Below are positions 16,849-25,518 of a stretch of DNA of 64,000 nucleotides, in pieces. The position numbers were made by a program, and so were the translations under genes. The notes beneath the pieces were generated by a model. That model was not told where the DNA came from. It did no database searches and saw only the letters and a list, made by a program, of their open reading frames with translations. Origin of the DNA: VXNE01 sp964518405. GTDB lineage: Bacteria > Pseudomonadota > Gammaproteobacteria > Pseudomonadales > Azotimanducaceae. The DNA is taken from NCBI GenBank assembly GCA_964518405.1, contig CAZFGB010000044.1, positions 1-64,000 of the forward strand, given 5' to 3'. Every line of letters starts with the position of its first letter. The stretch's first letter is position 1.

Positions 16849-17973
16849 ATAGACATTGGGTACTTTACTACCTGGCCGGCGAAGCACGGCGAATCCGAAG
16901 CGGAATGCTTCGCCAACAACTTCAACGACTGCAAGACCGTGGACGAGATGGGGTGGGACGTCGTCTGGACCGCGTCAACCCCGTTGGCGGGGGTGAACCC
17001 CGAGCCATTCGTGCTGTCCTCCGCGATCGCCGGGATGACCAAGCAGATCAAGATCGGGACCGCGGTCCACCTTCTGCATAACCTGAAGCTGCCCGGGGAA
17101 AAATATCTGACGGACGTTCAGGCGGGCGGTCAAACCATCGTCAGGAGGGGGATCGTGGCCGAAAGGCGCAGCTACTCCTTCGATCAGTTGTTGCCGCCGG
17201 ACCCGATCATCATCGCGCAGGAAGTCGCGATGGTCGACCACATCAGCAATGGCCGTTTCATCTACGGCGTCGGGGGAGACACGGCGGGCGACGAGACACG
17301 CCGGAGGCATTTCCTGGAGTTCCTCGAGGTCCTGAAGACCATCTGGACGGACGAAGGGGACTTCTCGGGATTCGAGGGGGAGTTCTACAACTATCCCGCG
17401 CCCCCGGCCGGCATGAAGGTCAGCCCCAAGCCGGTCCAGAAGCCCCATCCTCCGATTTTGCTGGCGGTCGACAGCCAGCAAGGCTTCGTGCCCATGGGAG
17501 AGATGGGCTACCGGGTCGGCATCCGGGGCAACATCGACGCGCAACGCGGCACCAAGTACGGGAAAGAGGGGGACTCCGTCCTGAAGCAGGATGTCGACAA
17601 GTACCGGCAGGCCTATATGGACGCTGGGCACACGGGCAATCCGGGTGTGGCGATCCGCATCCCCACGCACGTCGCCGGGACCCGGAAGGAGGCCAACCGC
17701 TTCAAGGAAGCCCTTGCTGAAGAGCGCGCGCAACGGGCAGTGGCGATGGGACGGCCGAGTCCCGCCGCAGGTCGCCTGGATGGCCGTTCCGCGAACTCGA
17801 CGGAACTGTTCGGGACGCCGGAAGAGGTTGTGGATCGGATTCACGAACTGCAGGAACTCTTCGGCGTAGACGAGCTGTTGTGCGAACTGCACCTGGGAAA
17901 CTCCGTCACGCGCGAAAGCATGCAGAAAGTCATGCGGGTCATGACCGACAAGGTGCTCCCGCAGGTCAAGTAA
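16849..17973 (+). CDS. LLM-class flavin oxidoreductase (2 of 4), unusual start
   Basis: About 374 residues. Luciferase-like markers are IDIGYFTTWPA, IKIGTAVHLL, PDPIIIAQEVAMVDHISNGRF and LFGTPEEVVDRI. No ATG, GTG or TTG lies at the expected N-terminus. A strong Shine-Dalgarno run ends about 7 bases before an in-frame ATA at 16849, giving (M)DIGYFTTW. In-frame TTG codons exist at 16774 and 16732 but would add residues from a repetitive stretch. Either a rare ATA start, a mutated ATG or a longer protein is possible. Substrate unknown. Confidence 0.75.
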   Translation: MDIGYFTTWPAKHGESEAECFANNFNDCKTVDEMGWDVVWTASTPLAGVNPEPFVLSSAIAGMTKQIKIGTAVHLLHNLKLPGEKYLTDVQAGGQTIVRRGIVAERRSYSFDQLLPPDPIIIAQEVAMVDHISNGRFIYGVGGDTAGDETRRRHFLEFLEVLKTIWTDEGDFSGFEGEFYNYPAPPAGMKVSPKPVQKPHPPILLAVDSQQGFVPMGEMGYRVGIRGNIDAQRGTKYGKEGDSVLKQDVDKYRQAYMDAGHTGNPGVAIRIPTHVAGTRKEANRFKEALAEERAQRAVAMGRPSPAAGRLDGRSANSTELFGTPEEVVDRIHELQELFGVDELLCELHLGNSVTRESMQKVMRVMTDKVLPQVK

Positions 17974-18110
17974 AGGGCGACCTTCCGACCCAGCGCCCCG
18001 TCGGGGCACTTGCCGCCCGAATCGACCGGAAGTCGAGGCGCGAACCCGGTTCCCGTGCGGAAAGTCCGGGGGCGCATACTATGCGCGCCTACCGTGACCG
18101 CGAGGACGAC

Positions 18111-19289
18111 ATGGCCATCCTGCAGGACGTTCGGGTGCTGGACTACAGCCGCTACATCGCCGGGCCGTTCTGCGGCATGTTGCTTGCCGATCTCGGCGCC
18201 GATGTCATTCGAATCGAGAAGGTCGACGGCAGCGAGGACCGCTACTACCAGCCGGTGACCGAGGATGGCCAAGGCGGCACCTTCATGGCGCTGAACCGGA
18301 ACAAGCGCGGAATGACGCTGAATCCGCGCAAACCGGAAGGTCAGGAGATCCAGCGACGGCTCGTCGCAACGGCGGATGTCGTCATCGCGAACCTGCCGCC
18401 GGACACGCTCGCGTCCATGGGCCTCGACTACGCGAGCCTGTCGGCCATCAAGCCGGACATCATTCTCACCACGAGCACCGCTTTCGGATCCGGCGGTCCG
18501 TATGGATCGCGGGTCGGTTTCGACGGCGTGGCGCAGGCGATGTCCGGCAACATGCACCTGACCGGGTACGAAGATCCATTGAAGAACCACCTGCCCTACG
18601 TCGACTACGCCACCGCGTCCCTGAACGCGGTGGGCACTCTGGCGGCGATCATCCATCGCATGCGCACCGGCGTTGGCCAGCACGTGGAAGGATGCCTCCT
18701 GGGTTCGGCGCTCACCATCGCCAACGGCGTGCTGATCGAGCAGGCGGTGCTTGAGAAGAACCGGGTCGGCACGGGCAACCGGGGCCAGACCGCGGCGCCC
18801 TCCGACACCTTTCGCACGAAGGACGGCTGGCTGCTCGTGCAGGTGGCGGGCGACCCGCTGTTCGAGCGCTGGACGAAACTGATGGGCGAACCGCACTGGC
18901 TCGATGATCCCCGTTTCGCGACGGACCAGTTGCGGGGCGACAACGGTATCGAGATCAGCAAACGCACCGCGATCTGGGCCGCCGAGCGGACCACGGCGGA
19001 GGCGATGGAGGAACTGGCGGCGGCGCGCATTCCGTGCGGCGAGGTATTGACGCCCGCCGCCGCCCTAACGAACGAGCAGGTGGTCGACCGGGAGTTCTTC
19101 GAACCCGTCGACTATCCGGGACTTTCGCGACCTGCCCCGTTGGCCCGGATGCCGCTGGACTTTTCGGGCATTGATCCCGCCATCAGGCGCCGGGCGCCGA
19201 CCTTGAGCGAGCACACCGACGAGATTCTGGCCGAGCTCGGCTACGATGCGGGGTCGATCAAAGACCTGCGCGACCGCCGCGCTGTCTGA
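18111..19289 (+). CDS. CaiB/BaiF class III CoA-transferase
   Basis: Transfers CoA between acyl-CoA and a free carboxylic acid through an aspartyl-CoA intermediate. The typical N-terminus VRVLDYSRYIAGPFCGMLL is followed by LADLGADVIRIEKVDG, and by YVDYATASLNAVGTLAA, where the Asp is the likely nucleophile. The start at 18111 (MAILQDV) has GAGGA five bases upstream; an ATG at 18081 is an alternative. It has 392 residues, the family length. It follows an LLM gene on the same strand, with which it may share a catabolic role. Acyl substrate unknown. Confidence 0.9.
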   Translation: MAILQDVRVLDYSRYIAGPFCGMLLADLGADVIRIEKVDGSEDRYYQPVTEDGQGGTFMALNRNKRGMTLNPRKPEGQEIQRRLVATADVVIANLPPDTLASMGLDYASLSAIKPDIILTTSTAFGSGGPYGSRVGFDGVAQAMSGNMHLTGYEDPLKNHLPYVDYATASLNAVGTLAAIIHRMRTGVGQHVEGCLLGSALTIANGVLIEQAVLEKNRVGTGNRGQTAAPSDTFRTKDGWLLVQVAGDPLFERWTKLMGEPHWLDDPRFATDQLRGDNGIEISKRTAIWAAERTTAEAMEELAAARIPCGEVLTPAAALTNEQVVDREFFEPVDYPGLSRPAPLARMPLDFSGIDPAIRRRAPTLSEHTDEILAELGYDAGSIKDLRDRRAV

Positions 19290-19332
19290 TTGCGCGACGG
19301 ATCGAACGCGTATCGACGTATAGTTACCAAGC

Positions 19333-20910
19333 ATGAGCATCACGGGAAAACCGCGCGTCGTACTGATCGCCGTCGTACTGGTCGCCGCTGGCGGCGCCGC
19401 CTCGCTGTATGCCCTGGCGCCGTCCGGAGAGCAGATCGACTATCGGCTGAGCGCCGTGGAGGTGGGTGACATCGAGAGCGTCGTCCTCTCCGCCGGAACC
19501 CTGGCGGCGCTGAATACGGTCGTGGTCGGCTCCCAGCTCTCGGGGCAGGTGGCCGAACTGCATGCCGACTTCAATGACACCGTGGAGGCGGGCGAGATCG
19601 TGGCCCGCATCGACCCGAGGACTTTCGAGGCGCGGGTGCTGCAGAACCAGGCGGATGTCGCCGTCGCGACAGGCAACATAGAAAGCCGCAAGGCGGATCT
19701 TGAGCGCGCCGAGGCGACCCTGCGGCAGGCCGAACGCGAACTCGCGCGCCGGCAGACGCTGCAGGAGCGCGGGCATGTTTCGGCGACGGAGCTTGACCGG
19801 GACATCACGCTGGTGGAAACGTCGCAGGCGCAGGTGGCCGTGGCGAAGGCGGCCATCGGCAATGCGCGGGCGACGCTGGAGCAGCGCCAGGCGGCCTTGG
19901 CGCAGTCCAAACTCGACTTCGAACGAACCTACATCCGTTCACCGGTCTCCGGCACCGTAATCAACCGGCGGGTGGAGCTGGGTCAGACCGTGGCGGCGAG
20001 TTTCTCGGCGCCGGAACTTTTCGAGATCGGCCAGGATTTGCATCGGATGAAGGTCGAAGCGAGCGTCGACGAGGCCGACATCGGTCGCATCCGCGAAGGC
20101 ATGCCGTGCCGGTTCACGGTGGACGCATACCCGGACCGGCGCTTCTTCGGGCGCATCCAGCAGATACGCAAGGCCCCGAACATCGTGCAGAACGTGGTGA
20201 CGTACAAGGTCATCATTACCGCCGACAACAACGACCTGGCGCTTTTGCCCGGCATGACGGCGAGCGTGCAGATCGTGTTGGGAAGCAAGAGCGATGTACT
20301 CAAGGTGCCGAATGCGGCGCTGCGTTTCGCCCCGCGGGGCACCGTCCGGGAAACACCGCGCGCTGGCTCTCAACGTTCTGCCTCACCGGCACAGTTCGGT
20401 GGAGGTGCCCGCGGCGGCGGGCCAGGGGGAGGCGGTCGCGGAGAAGGCTTTGGCGGAGGCGGCCGGGACGGCGGTTTCGCTGGAGGCGGTCGAGGCGGCG
20501 GAGGTCGAGGCGGCCTCGCTGAAACGGTTCGAACCGAGCTTGAGCTGACCCCCGAACAAGACAGGCAACTGGACGAGATAACGGAGGCGCAACGCGACAG
20601 CAGGCGCGAGGCATTTCAGTCGGCCGGCGGCGACCGCGAGGCCATGCGCGCTCGCATGCAGTCGATGCGCGCGGCCATGGAGCGGGAAATCGAAGCCATC
20701 CTGACGCCGGAGCAACTGGAGAAACTGCGGGCCTTGCAGGACAGGACCGCTGGCGGGCACCGGGCGACGGTCTGGCTATTGGGAGACGACGGCGAGCCGG
20801 AAGAGCGGCGCATATTGGTCGGCCTGCACGACGATGAGGCGACGGAGGTCATCTCCGGTCTGGAGGAAGGCGAGGAGGTGGTCGTGCGCGCCGTGTATGC
20901 GGAGAGCTGA
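19333..20910 (+). CDS. MacA-like periplasmic adaptor with Gly-rich and LTPEQ insertion
   Basis: A 525-residue membrane-fusion protein with one N-terminal anchor (VVLIAVVLVAAGGAASLYAL), a lipoyl half (AGTLAALNTVVVGSQLSG), a coiled-coil hairpin (residues 105-195) and a beta-barrel with PGMTASVQIVLG. The family normally continues directly to the membrane-proximal domain. Here residues 355-394 are almost all glycine and arginine, and residues 400-472 form a helical segment with two LTPEQ motifs (405, 457), as in Spy/CpxP proteins. The final domain resumes at about 478. Its stop overlaps the ATPase start. It is the adaptor of a MacB-type exporter that would need an outer-membrane TolC. Confidence 0.9.
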   Translation: MSITGKPRVVLIAVVLVAAGGAASLYALAPSGEQIDYRLSAVEVGDIESVVLSAGTLAALNTVVVGSQLSGQVAELHADFNDTVEAGEIVARIDPRTFEARVLQNQADVAVATGNIESRKADLERAEATLRQAERELARRQTLQERGHVSATELDRDITLVETSQAQVAVAKAAIGNARATLEQRQAALAQSKLDFERTYIRSPVSGTVINRRVELGQTVAASFSAPELFEIGQDLHRMKVEASVDEADIGRIREGMPCRFTVDAYPDRRFFGRIQQIRKAPNIVQNVVTYKVIITADNNDLALLPGMTASVQIVLGSKSDVLKVPNAALRFAPRGTVRETPRAGSQRSASPAQFGGGARGGGPGGGGRGEGFGGGGRDGGFAGGGRGGGGRGGLAETVRTELELTPEQDRQLDEITEAQRDSRREAFQSAGGDREAMRARMQSMRAAMEREIEAILTPEQLEKLRALQDRTAGGHRATVWLLGDDGEPEERRILVGLHDDEATEVISGLEEGEEVVVRAVYAES

Positions 20911-21611
20911 TGGCCTTCCTTCGCTGCCAGGATGTCCACAAGGACTACATCGTCGGCACGCAGACGGTGCGCGCGCTCGACGGCGTATCGGTAACCATCG
21001 ACCGGGGCGAGTTCGTTTCCGTGATGGGCCCGTCCGGCTCCGGAAAGTCCACGTTCATGAACCTGATCGGCTGCCTCGACAGGCCGAACAGCGGCAGCAT
21101 CGAACTCGACGGCGAGTACGTATCGGACCTGACGAGTGACGACCTGGCGGGCGTGCGCAACCGCAAGATCGGTTTCGTGTTCCAGCAATTCAACCTGCTC
21201 GGACGCACCACCGCCCTGGACAACGTCGCCCTGCCGCTGCTATACGGGGGCGTCGATCGGGCCGAGCGCACCCGGCGTGCTGGCGAGGCACTGGAGCGGG
21301 TCGGTCTCGACGACCGCGCACAACACCTGCCGTCGCAGCTCTCGGGCGGCCAACAGCAGCGCGTGGCGATCGCCCGCGCCCTCGTCAACTCTCCCGACAT
21401 GCTGCTCGCCGACGAGCCGACAGGTGCCCTCGACACGGCGACGGGCACCGAGATCATGAACCTGTTCCAGGCGCTCAACGGGGCGGGGCTTACGGTGATC
21501 GTCGTGACGCACGAGGCGGAAGTCGCCGACTACGCCCGCCGAATCCTGAGGTTTCGGGACGGCGTCATCACCGCAGACACGATGGACGAGGTTCGCGATG
21601 TCGCTGTTTGA
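20910..21611 (+). CDS. MacB/LolD-type ABC transporter ATPase
   Basis: A 233-residue ATP-binding subunit. Walker A GPSGSGKST, the Q-loop in KIGFVFQQFNLLGR, signature LSGGQQQRVAIARAL, Walker B MLLADEPTGALD and the switch His in VIVVTHEAE are all intact. In E. coli MacB the ATPase and permease are fused; here they are separate, with a 14-bp overlap with the permease gene. Position between adaptor and permease makes it part of a three-gene exporter operon. Substrate unknown. Confidence 0.93.
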   Translation: MAFLRCQDVHKDYIVGTQTVRALDGVSVTIDRGEFVSVMGPSGSGKSTFMNLIGCLDRPNSGSIELDGEYVSDLTSDDLAGVRNRKIGFVFQQFNLLGRTTALDNVALPLLYGGVDRAERTRRAGEALERVGLDDRAQHLPSQLSGGQQQRVAIARALVNSPDMLLADEPTGALDTATGTEIMNLFQALNGAGLTVIVVTHEAEVADYARRILRFRDGVITADTMDEVRDVAV

Positions 21612-22830
21612 GCTGGTTCGCGTCGCCTTCGACGCGCTGCGCGTGAACATGCTGCGCAGCTTCCTGACGATGTTGGGCATCGTCATCGGCGTGGGCGCCG
21701 TCATCGCCATGGTCACGGTGGGCGCGGGCGCCCACGCGGAGGTGGACCGGCAAATCCAGGCACTCGGCAGCAACCTGCTGATGATCAGGTCCGGTTCGAG
21801 GTTTTTTGGCGGGGCGCGCACCGCTGCGGGCAGCGCCCAATCCCTGACCGTGGAGGACACGCGGGCGCTGAAGGCGGAGATTCCTGAAATCCTGGCGGCG
21901 GCGTCCACGAATCGCGGGTCCGCCCAGGTCGTCGTCGGCAACCAGAACTGGTCGACCACCGTCTATGGCATCGACGCCGACTACCTGATCGCCCGCAACT
22001 GGGAGATATCCCAAGGCAGGGAATTCGAGCCGAGCGAATATCGAAACGGCGCCAAGGTCGTCCTGTTGGGCAACACGGTCGTCAACGAACTGTTCGGCGC
22101 GGGGAACGTGGTCGGACAAGCGATACGGATCAAGAATGTCCCGTTCACCGTCGTTGGGGCGCTCAAGGGCAAGGGGCAGTCGTTCGGTCCCTGGGACCAG
22201 GACGACACCATCATGGTGCCGTTCAAGACCGCCCAGGGACGCCTGCTCGGAAAGTCGCAGCACCGAAGCGACTCCGTTCGCGACATCTACATCTCGGTGA
22301 GAGATCCGCGGTCAATGGACTACGTGCAGCAGGAGATCGCCGACGTCCTGCGCCAGCGGCACCGTATCGGACCGGGACAGCAGGACACTTTCTCGATCCG
22401 CAACATGACCGAGATGGTGGAAGCGCGCGCCGAGGCGAACCAGATATTCAACATGCTGCTGGCCGCCGTCGCGTCGGTATCGCTCGTCGTCGGCGGGATC
22501 GGCATCATGAACATCATGCTGGTGTCGGTCACCGAACGCACCCGGGAGATCGGCTTGCGCATGGCCGTCGGCGCGAAGGAGCGCGACATCATGCTGCAGT
22601 TCCTGGTGGAAGCCGTGACGTTATGCCTGCTCGGCGGACTCATCGGCATCGTCGTCGCGCTTGCGGTCACCGTCGGCGTGGCCGAGATCGCGGACTGGCC
22701 GGTCCTCGTGGAGTGGCCGATCATCTTTGTCGCCGTGGCGTTTTCGGGCGCGATCGGCATTTTCTTCGGTTTCTATCCGGCGCGAAAGGCCGCCGCGAAG
22801 GACCCGATCGAAGCATTGCGCACCGAGTAG
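21598..22830 (+). CDS. MacB/FtsX-type ABC transporter permease
   Basis: A 410-residue mechanotransmission permease. There is one N-terminal helix (FLTMLGIVIGVGAVIAMVTV), then a periplasmic MacB-core domain of about 220 residues, then three helices near the C-terminus, including VASVSLVVGGIGIMNIMLVS with the family GGIGIMNIML motif and ERTREIGLRMAVGAKERDIM. It ends with the coupling-helix pattern PARKAAAKDPIEALR. It is the third gene of the adaptor-ATPase-permease operon. Confidence 0.92.
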   Translation: MSLFELVRVAFDALRVNMLRSFLTMLGIVIGVGAVIAMVTVGAGAHAEVDRQIQALGSNLLMIRSGSRFFGGARTAAGSAQSLTVEDTRALKAEIPEILAAASTNRGSAQVVVGNQNWSTTVYGIDADYLIARNWEISQGREFEPSEYRNGAKVVLLGNTVVNELFGAGNVVGQAIRIKNVPFTVVGALKGKGQSFGPWDQDDTIMVPFKTAQGRLLGKSQHRSDSVRDIYISVRDPRSMDYVQQEIADVLRQRHRIGPGQQDTFSIRNMTEMVEARAEANQIFNMLLAAVASVSLVVGGIGIMNIMLVSVTERTREIGLRMAVGAKERDIMLQFLVEAVTLCLLGGLIGIVVALAVTVGVAEIADWPVLVEWPIIFVAVAFSGAIGIFFGFYPARKAAAKDPIEALRTE

Positions 22831-22965
22831 CGCCCCGGCGGATTCGGCCCGGGTCGACAATCCACTCCGCAGCGTCCGCAATGGACACGCGGTTGCTTGT
22901 TCGCTTACCTTGCTGCGATGTCGCCCTGTTACGGGGCGTGAAACCTTGCGGTTGGAGGACGTTGC

Positions 22966-23850
22966 ATGCGGTTCAGCGTTTGCCTGAAAACGCACGAGCC
23001 TTTCGACGACCTGGTCGAGGTCGCCAACCACGCCGAGCGCACGGGATGGGACGGCCTCTGGTACACGGACCACTTCCACGCCGGCCCCGGGGAGCCCCGC
23101 CCCGAATGCTGGATCACGCTTGCTGCGCTTGCCGCGAGGGTGCCGCGCGTCCGCATAGGCTCGCTGGTGACCGGAAACACGTTCCGCCATCCCCCGGTAC
23201 TGGCGAAAATGGCGGCCACGCTGGATCACATCAGCGGCGGCCGTGTCGTTCTCGGCCTCGGCGCCGCCTGGTCCGAGAACGAGCATCGCCAGTACGGCAT
23301 CCCGTACTACACCGCGGCCGAGCGATTGCGGCGGCTCGACGAGGCGTGCGCGGTGATCAAGCTGCTCTTCAACCAGTCGGTCAGCGACTTCGACGGCCGC
23401 TACTACCAGCTCGAACGGGCAATCCTGGAACCGAAGCCCGTCCAGAATCCCTTGCCGCTCCTGATCGGCGGCGGCGGCGAAAAGATGACGCTCAGGATTA
23501 CCGCCAAACACGCAGACGAGTGGAACATCTACGGCAATGTCGCGACGATGAAACACAAGATGCGCATCCTGGACCAGCATTGCGCTGACATCGGTCGGGA
23601 ACCCAAGGAGATCGAACGATCCGCCGCCGCCGCGCTGTGGATGAGCGAGGACAAGGCCTACATCGACGACTTGAAACGCCGTAGGGGACAGGGTGCCATG
23701 ATCGGCTCCGTCGAGGAGATCAGGGAGGTTGTCGAGCAATACGCCGCCGCTGGCGTCGACGAACTGATCATCGCGGATTACAACCTCGGCTCGAAGGCGC
23801 AGCGGATCGCGACGATGGACACCTTCGTCAAGGAGGTCGCGGGGCGTTAA
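22966..23850 (+). CDS. LLM-class F420/flavin oxidoreductase (3 of 4)
   Basis: A 294-residue luciferase-like protein starting at an ATG with GGAGG upstream. Markers are WDGLWYTDHFHAG, RIGSLVTGNTFRHPPVLAKM, LDHISGGRVVLGLGAAWSEN and PLPLLIGGGGEKMTLRITA, the pattern of the short F420-dependent LLM subfamily. It overlaps the end of the convergent VOC gene by 4 bp. Whether F420 or FMN is used cannot be read from sequence. Confidence 0.85.
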   Translation: MRFSVCLKTHEPFDDLVEVANHAERTGWDGLWYTDHFHAGPGEPRPECWITLAALAARVPRVRIGSLVTGNTFRHPPVLAKMAATLDHISGGRVVLGLGAAWSENEHRQYGIPYYTAAERLRRLDEACAVIKLLFNQSVSDFDGRYYQLERAILEPKPVQNPLPLLIGGGGEKMTLRITAKHADEWNIYGNVATMKHKMRILDQHCADIGREPKEIERSAAAALWMSEDKAYIDDLKRRRGQGAMIGSVEEIREVVEQYAAAGVDELIIADYNLGSKAQRIATMDTFVKEVAGR

Positions 23851-24272
23851 TCCGCCAGGTCGATCGTCTCCGCGCACTCCTCGAAGACCTGCACGAGCGC
23901 GCCGAACGTATCCTTGGGGTGCAGGTAAAAGTGCTTGAAGCTCGCCCGCTCGTCGTTGTACCCGAGCACCCTGATCCCGTTCGATTCGAAGTGGTCCCGC
24001 GCCTCGGCCAGGTCGTCGACGGCGCAGGAAATGTGATGGAACCCTTCGCCGTACTTCGCCAGGTACTGCCCGACGGCCCCCTCTCCCGCCGTTCGAGGTG
24101 ACACGAGCTCCACTTTCTTGCCGCCAAGGCGGAAAGTGATCCAATCGAAGCCCTCGGCCGGAGATTCTCCGGCGTCGCGCAGCAGTTCGCCGCCGAGAAT
24201 GTCGCAGAACAGATCGCGCGCCCTGTCCATGTCCAGCACGCCTATCGAGACGTGGTCGAGTCGTTCCAGCAC
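23847..24272 (-). CDS. VOC-superfamily protein, methylmalonyl-CoA epimerase-like
   Basis: A 141-residue vicinal-oxygen-chelate protein of two beta-alpha-beta-beta-beta modules. Likely metal ligands are His in LDHVSIGV, Glu in KKVELVSP and His in GFHHISCAVDD; the fourth position, normally Glu in methylmalonyl-CoA epimerase, reads Gln in ALVQVFEE. The segment YLHPKDTFGALV closely follows the epimerase pattern. Epimerase function is plausible but not proven; another VOC lyase or dioxygenase is possible. It converges with the LLM gene. Confidence 0.7.
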   Translation of the reverse strand: MLERLDHVSIGVLDMDRARDLFCDILGGELLRDAGESPAEGFDWITFRLGGKKVELVSPRTAGEGAVGQYLAKYGEGFHHISCAVDDLAEARDHFESNGIRVLGYNDERASFKHFYLHPKDTFGALVQVFEECAETIDLAD

Positions 24273-24370
24273 GTGTCAGCTTCCTCTGTGACTGGCGGTG
24301 CCGAATGCGACGCGTGGCCGATCCGACCGCCGTGTAAGATGGCGCAGTCTACCGCGAGGAGTGTGACGGA

Positions 24371-24940
24371 TTGGCGCGTAGCCGAAAGGGAGCTGAACCA
24401 TTGTGGCCGGTGCCCCTGGTCGCCTGGTTGACCGTCCTCGCGTGCGTCGGAATGGCGGTGGCCGGGTGCCAGTACCAGCACGTCGATCCCCCATCCAGTT
24501 ATAACCTGAGCGGCACCTGGGTGCTCAACGAAGGCAAAAGCGATGCGGCGCCCGACCCGGACGAGATCCGTCGCCGCGAGGACGTCGACGTGCTGCGCGG
24601 CCGACAGCGCGACGCCCGGGCGTCGAGCGCGTTCGTGGTGCATGACTTCCCGGTCGTCGGCGCGAAACGCATGGTCATCGAGCAGGACGACTACTCGATG
24701 GGCATCGAGTACGCAGGCGGCGGCTACCGGGATGTGACCTGGGGGGAACGAACCCGCAACTACTGGACCATTCGGGCCGGCTGGCGCGACGAAGCCCTCG
24801 TGATCGAATCCCGCCGGGACCCGATCAGTGGCACCGAAACGATGCGCCTGGAGGACAGCGGACGCCAGTTGCGGGTGGAAGTGCTCGTAAGAACCGGCGG
24901 CCAGGATGTGCGCGCGGTGCGGGTGTTCGAGCGGCAATAG
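24371..24940 (+). CDS. Putative lipoprotein of unknown function
   Basis: About 189 residues with an N-terminal hydrophobic segment (VPLVAWLTVLACVGMAVAGC) ending in a lipobox AVAGC, so it is predicted to be lipid-anchored. The rest is soluble and beta-rich, with SYNLSGTWVLNEGKSD resembling the start of lipocalin-like or DUF-type stress lipoproteins. The start is uncertain: TTG at 24371, or TTG at 24401 with GGGAG eight bases upstream. No family was recognised. It is the last gene before tRNA-Asn. Confidence 0.6.
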   Translation: MARSRKGAEPLWPVPLVAWLTVLACVGMAVAGCQYQHVDPPSSYNLSGTWVLNEGKSDAAPDPDEIRRREDVDVLRGRQRDARASSAFVVHDFPVVGAKRMVIEQDDYSMGIEYAGGGYRDVTWGERTRNYWTIRAGWRDEALVIESRRDPISGTETMRLEDSGRQLRVEVLVRTGGQDVRAVRVFERQ

Positions 24941-25002
24941 GCGGCCCGCCGGACAGGCCTTTCGCGCGCAAGGCGCACCCGCTTTTTGGCGAGGTTGCCT
25001 GA

Positions 25003-25008
25003 TATACT
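25003..25008 (+). promoter_or_regulatory. Possible -10 box of tRNA-Asn
   Basis: TATACT lies 12 bases upstream of the mature tRNA 5' end, at the right distance for a short leader. No convincing -35 hexamer was seen at 16-18 bp. Confidence 0.4.
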
Positions 25009-25020
25009 GCGCCGCCCGGT

Positions 25021-25096
25021 TCCGCCTTAGCTCAGTTGGTAGAGCAGCTGACTGTTAATCAGCGGGTCGCTGGTTCGAGCCCAGCAGGCGGAGCCA
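25021..25096 (+). tRNA. tRNA-Asn (GTT)
   Basis: A 76-base cloverleaf with a fully paired acceptor stem (TCCGCCT / AGGCGGA), D-arm GCTC/GAGC, anticodon stem GCTGA/TCAGC around loop CTGTTAA with anticodon GTT, T-arm GCTGG/CCAGC with TTCGAGC, discriminator G and an encoded CCA. It decodes AAC/AAU. The less GC-rich accessory DNA starts directly after it, which fits a tRNA used as an integration site, but no second copy of its 3' end was found nearby. Confidence 0.97.
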
Positions 25097-25219
25097 AATC
25101 AAATCAAAGGGTTGCGGTCAATCAACCTCGAGCCAAGAGATCTGCATGAGCATTGTGTCAGCAGTCCTGCAGGGAACTTTAGGAGAGGAAGTCAATTAAA
25201 TCAATAGGTTGCAATCCCT

Positions 25220-25231
25220 GGTGTTGACACC
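25220..25231. promoter_or_regulatory. Short palindrome
   Basis: GGTGT-TG-ACACC, a perfect 5+5 inverted repeat upstream of the two-gene membrane operon. It contains a TTGACA hexamer (25224-25229) that could be a -35 box. No clear -10 box at 17 bp was seen. Confidence 0.25.
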
Positions 25232-25249
25232 GTTCTTATGCGAACTGTA

Positions 25250-25297
25250 CCCTCCTGAAGCCACTACCTAGCGGGAGCGGTGGTGGCTTCAGGAGGG
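25250..25297. repeat. Large perfect-loop hairpin (19-bp stem)
   Basis: CCCTCCTGAAGCCACTACC and its near-perfect reverse complement flank a 10-base loop; there is one mismatch in 19 pairs. No T-run follows either side, so this is not a typical intrinsic terminator. It lies 62 bp upstream of the small protein gene and may be a transcript leader structure, an operator or a mobile-element end. Confidence 0.6.
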
Positions 25298-25359
25298 ATC
25301 GATTGCTTGTGGAGAGCACGAAATTCCCTTCCAGCAGGAAGTCAGTCGGAGGTCTATTG

Positions 25360-25518
25360 ATGAGCGAAATGGTGGAAAAGGCGCCGGTCAAGACTAGGTG
25401 GCTAACCGGAGCCAAGTACATCGCTCCAAAGGATCTGGACCGAAGCCTCGCCGTAAAGAACATAGTGGATGCGGCGCGCAAACGTCAGTCCTCCGACACT
25501 TCCAAACAAGCCGAGTGA
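25360..25518 (+). CDS. Small protein of unknown function (52 aa)
   Basis: Starts at an ATG with a textbook GGAGG seven bases upstream and encodes a basic, soluble 52-residue protein (MSEMVEKAPVKTRWLTGAKY at the N-terminus) with many Lys and Arg. Its stop overlaps the GTG start of the next gene (GTGA), so the two are translationally coupled. No family recognised. The local base composition is clearly lower in GC than the flanking core genes, which suggests acquisition. Confidence 0.6.
   Translation: MSEMVEKAPVKTRWLTGAKYIAPKDLDRSLAVKNIVDAARKRQSSDTSKQAE

Noticed and set aside
25097..25240. Attachment-site duplication of the tRNA-Asn 3' end
   Set aside because: Similar AAATCAA..GGTTGC strings occur twice, but no second copy of the tRNA 3' end was found up to about 32.7 kb, and no integrase gene is present.
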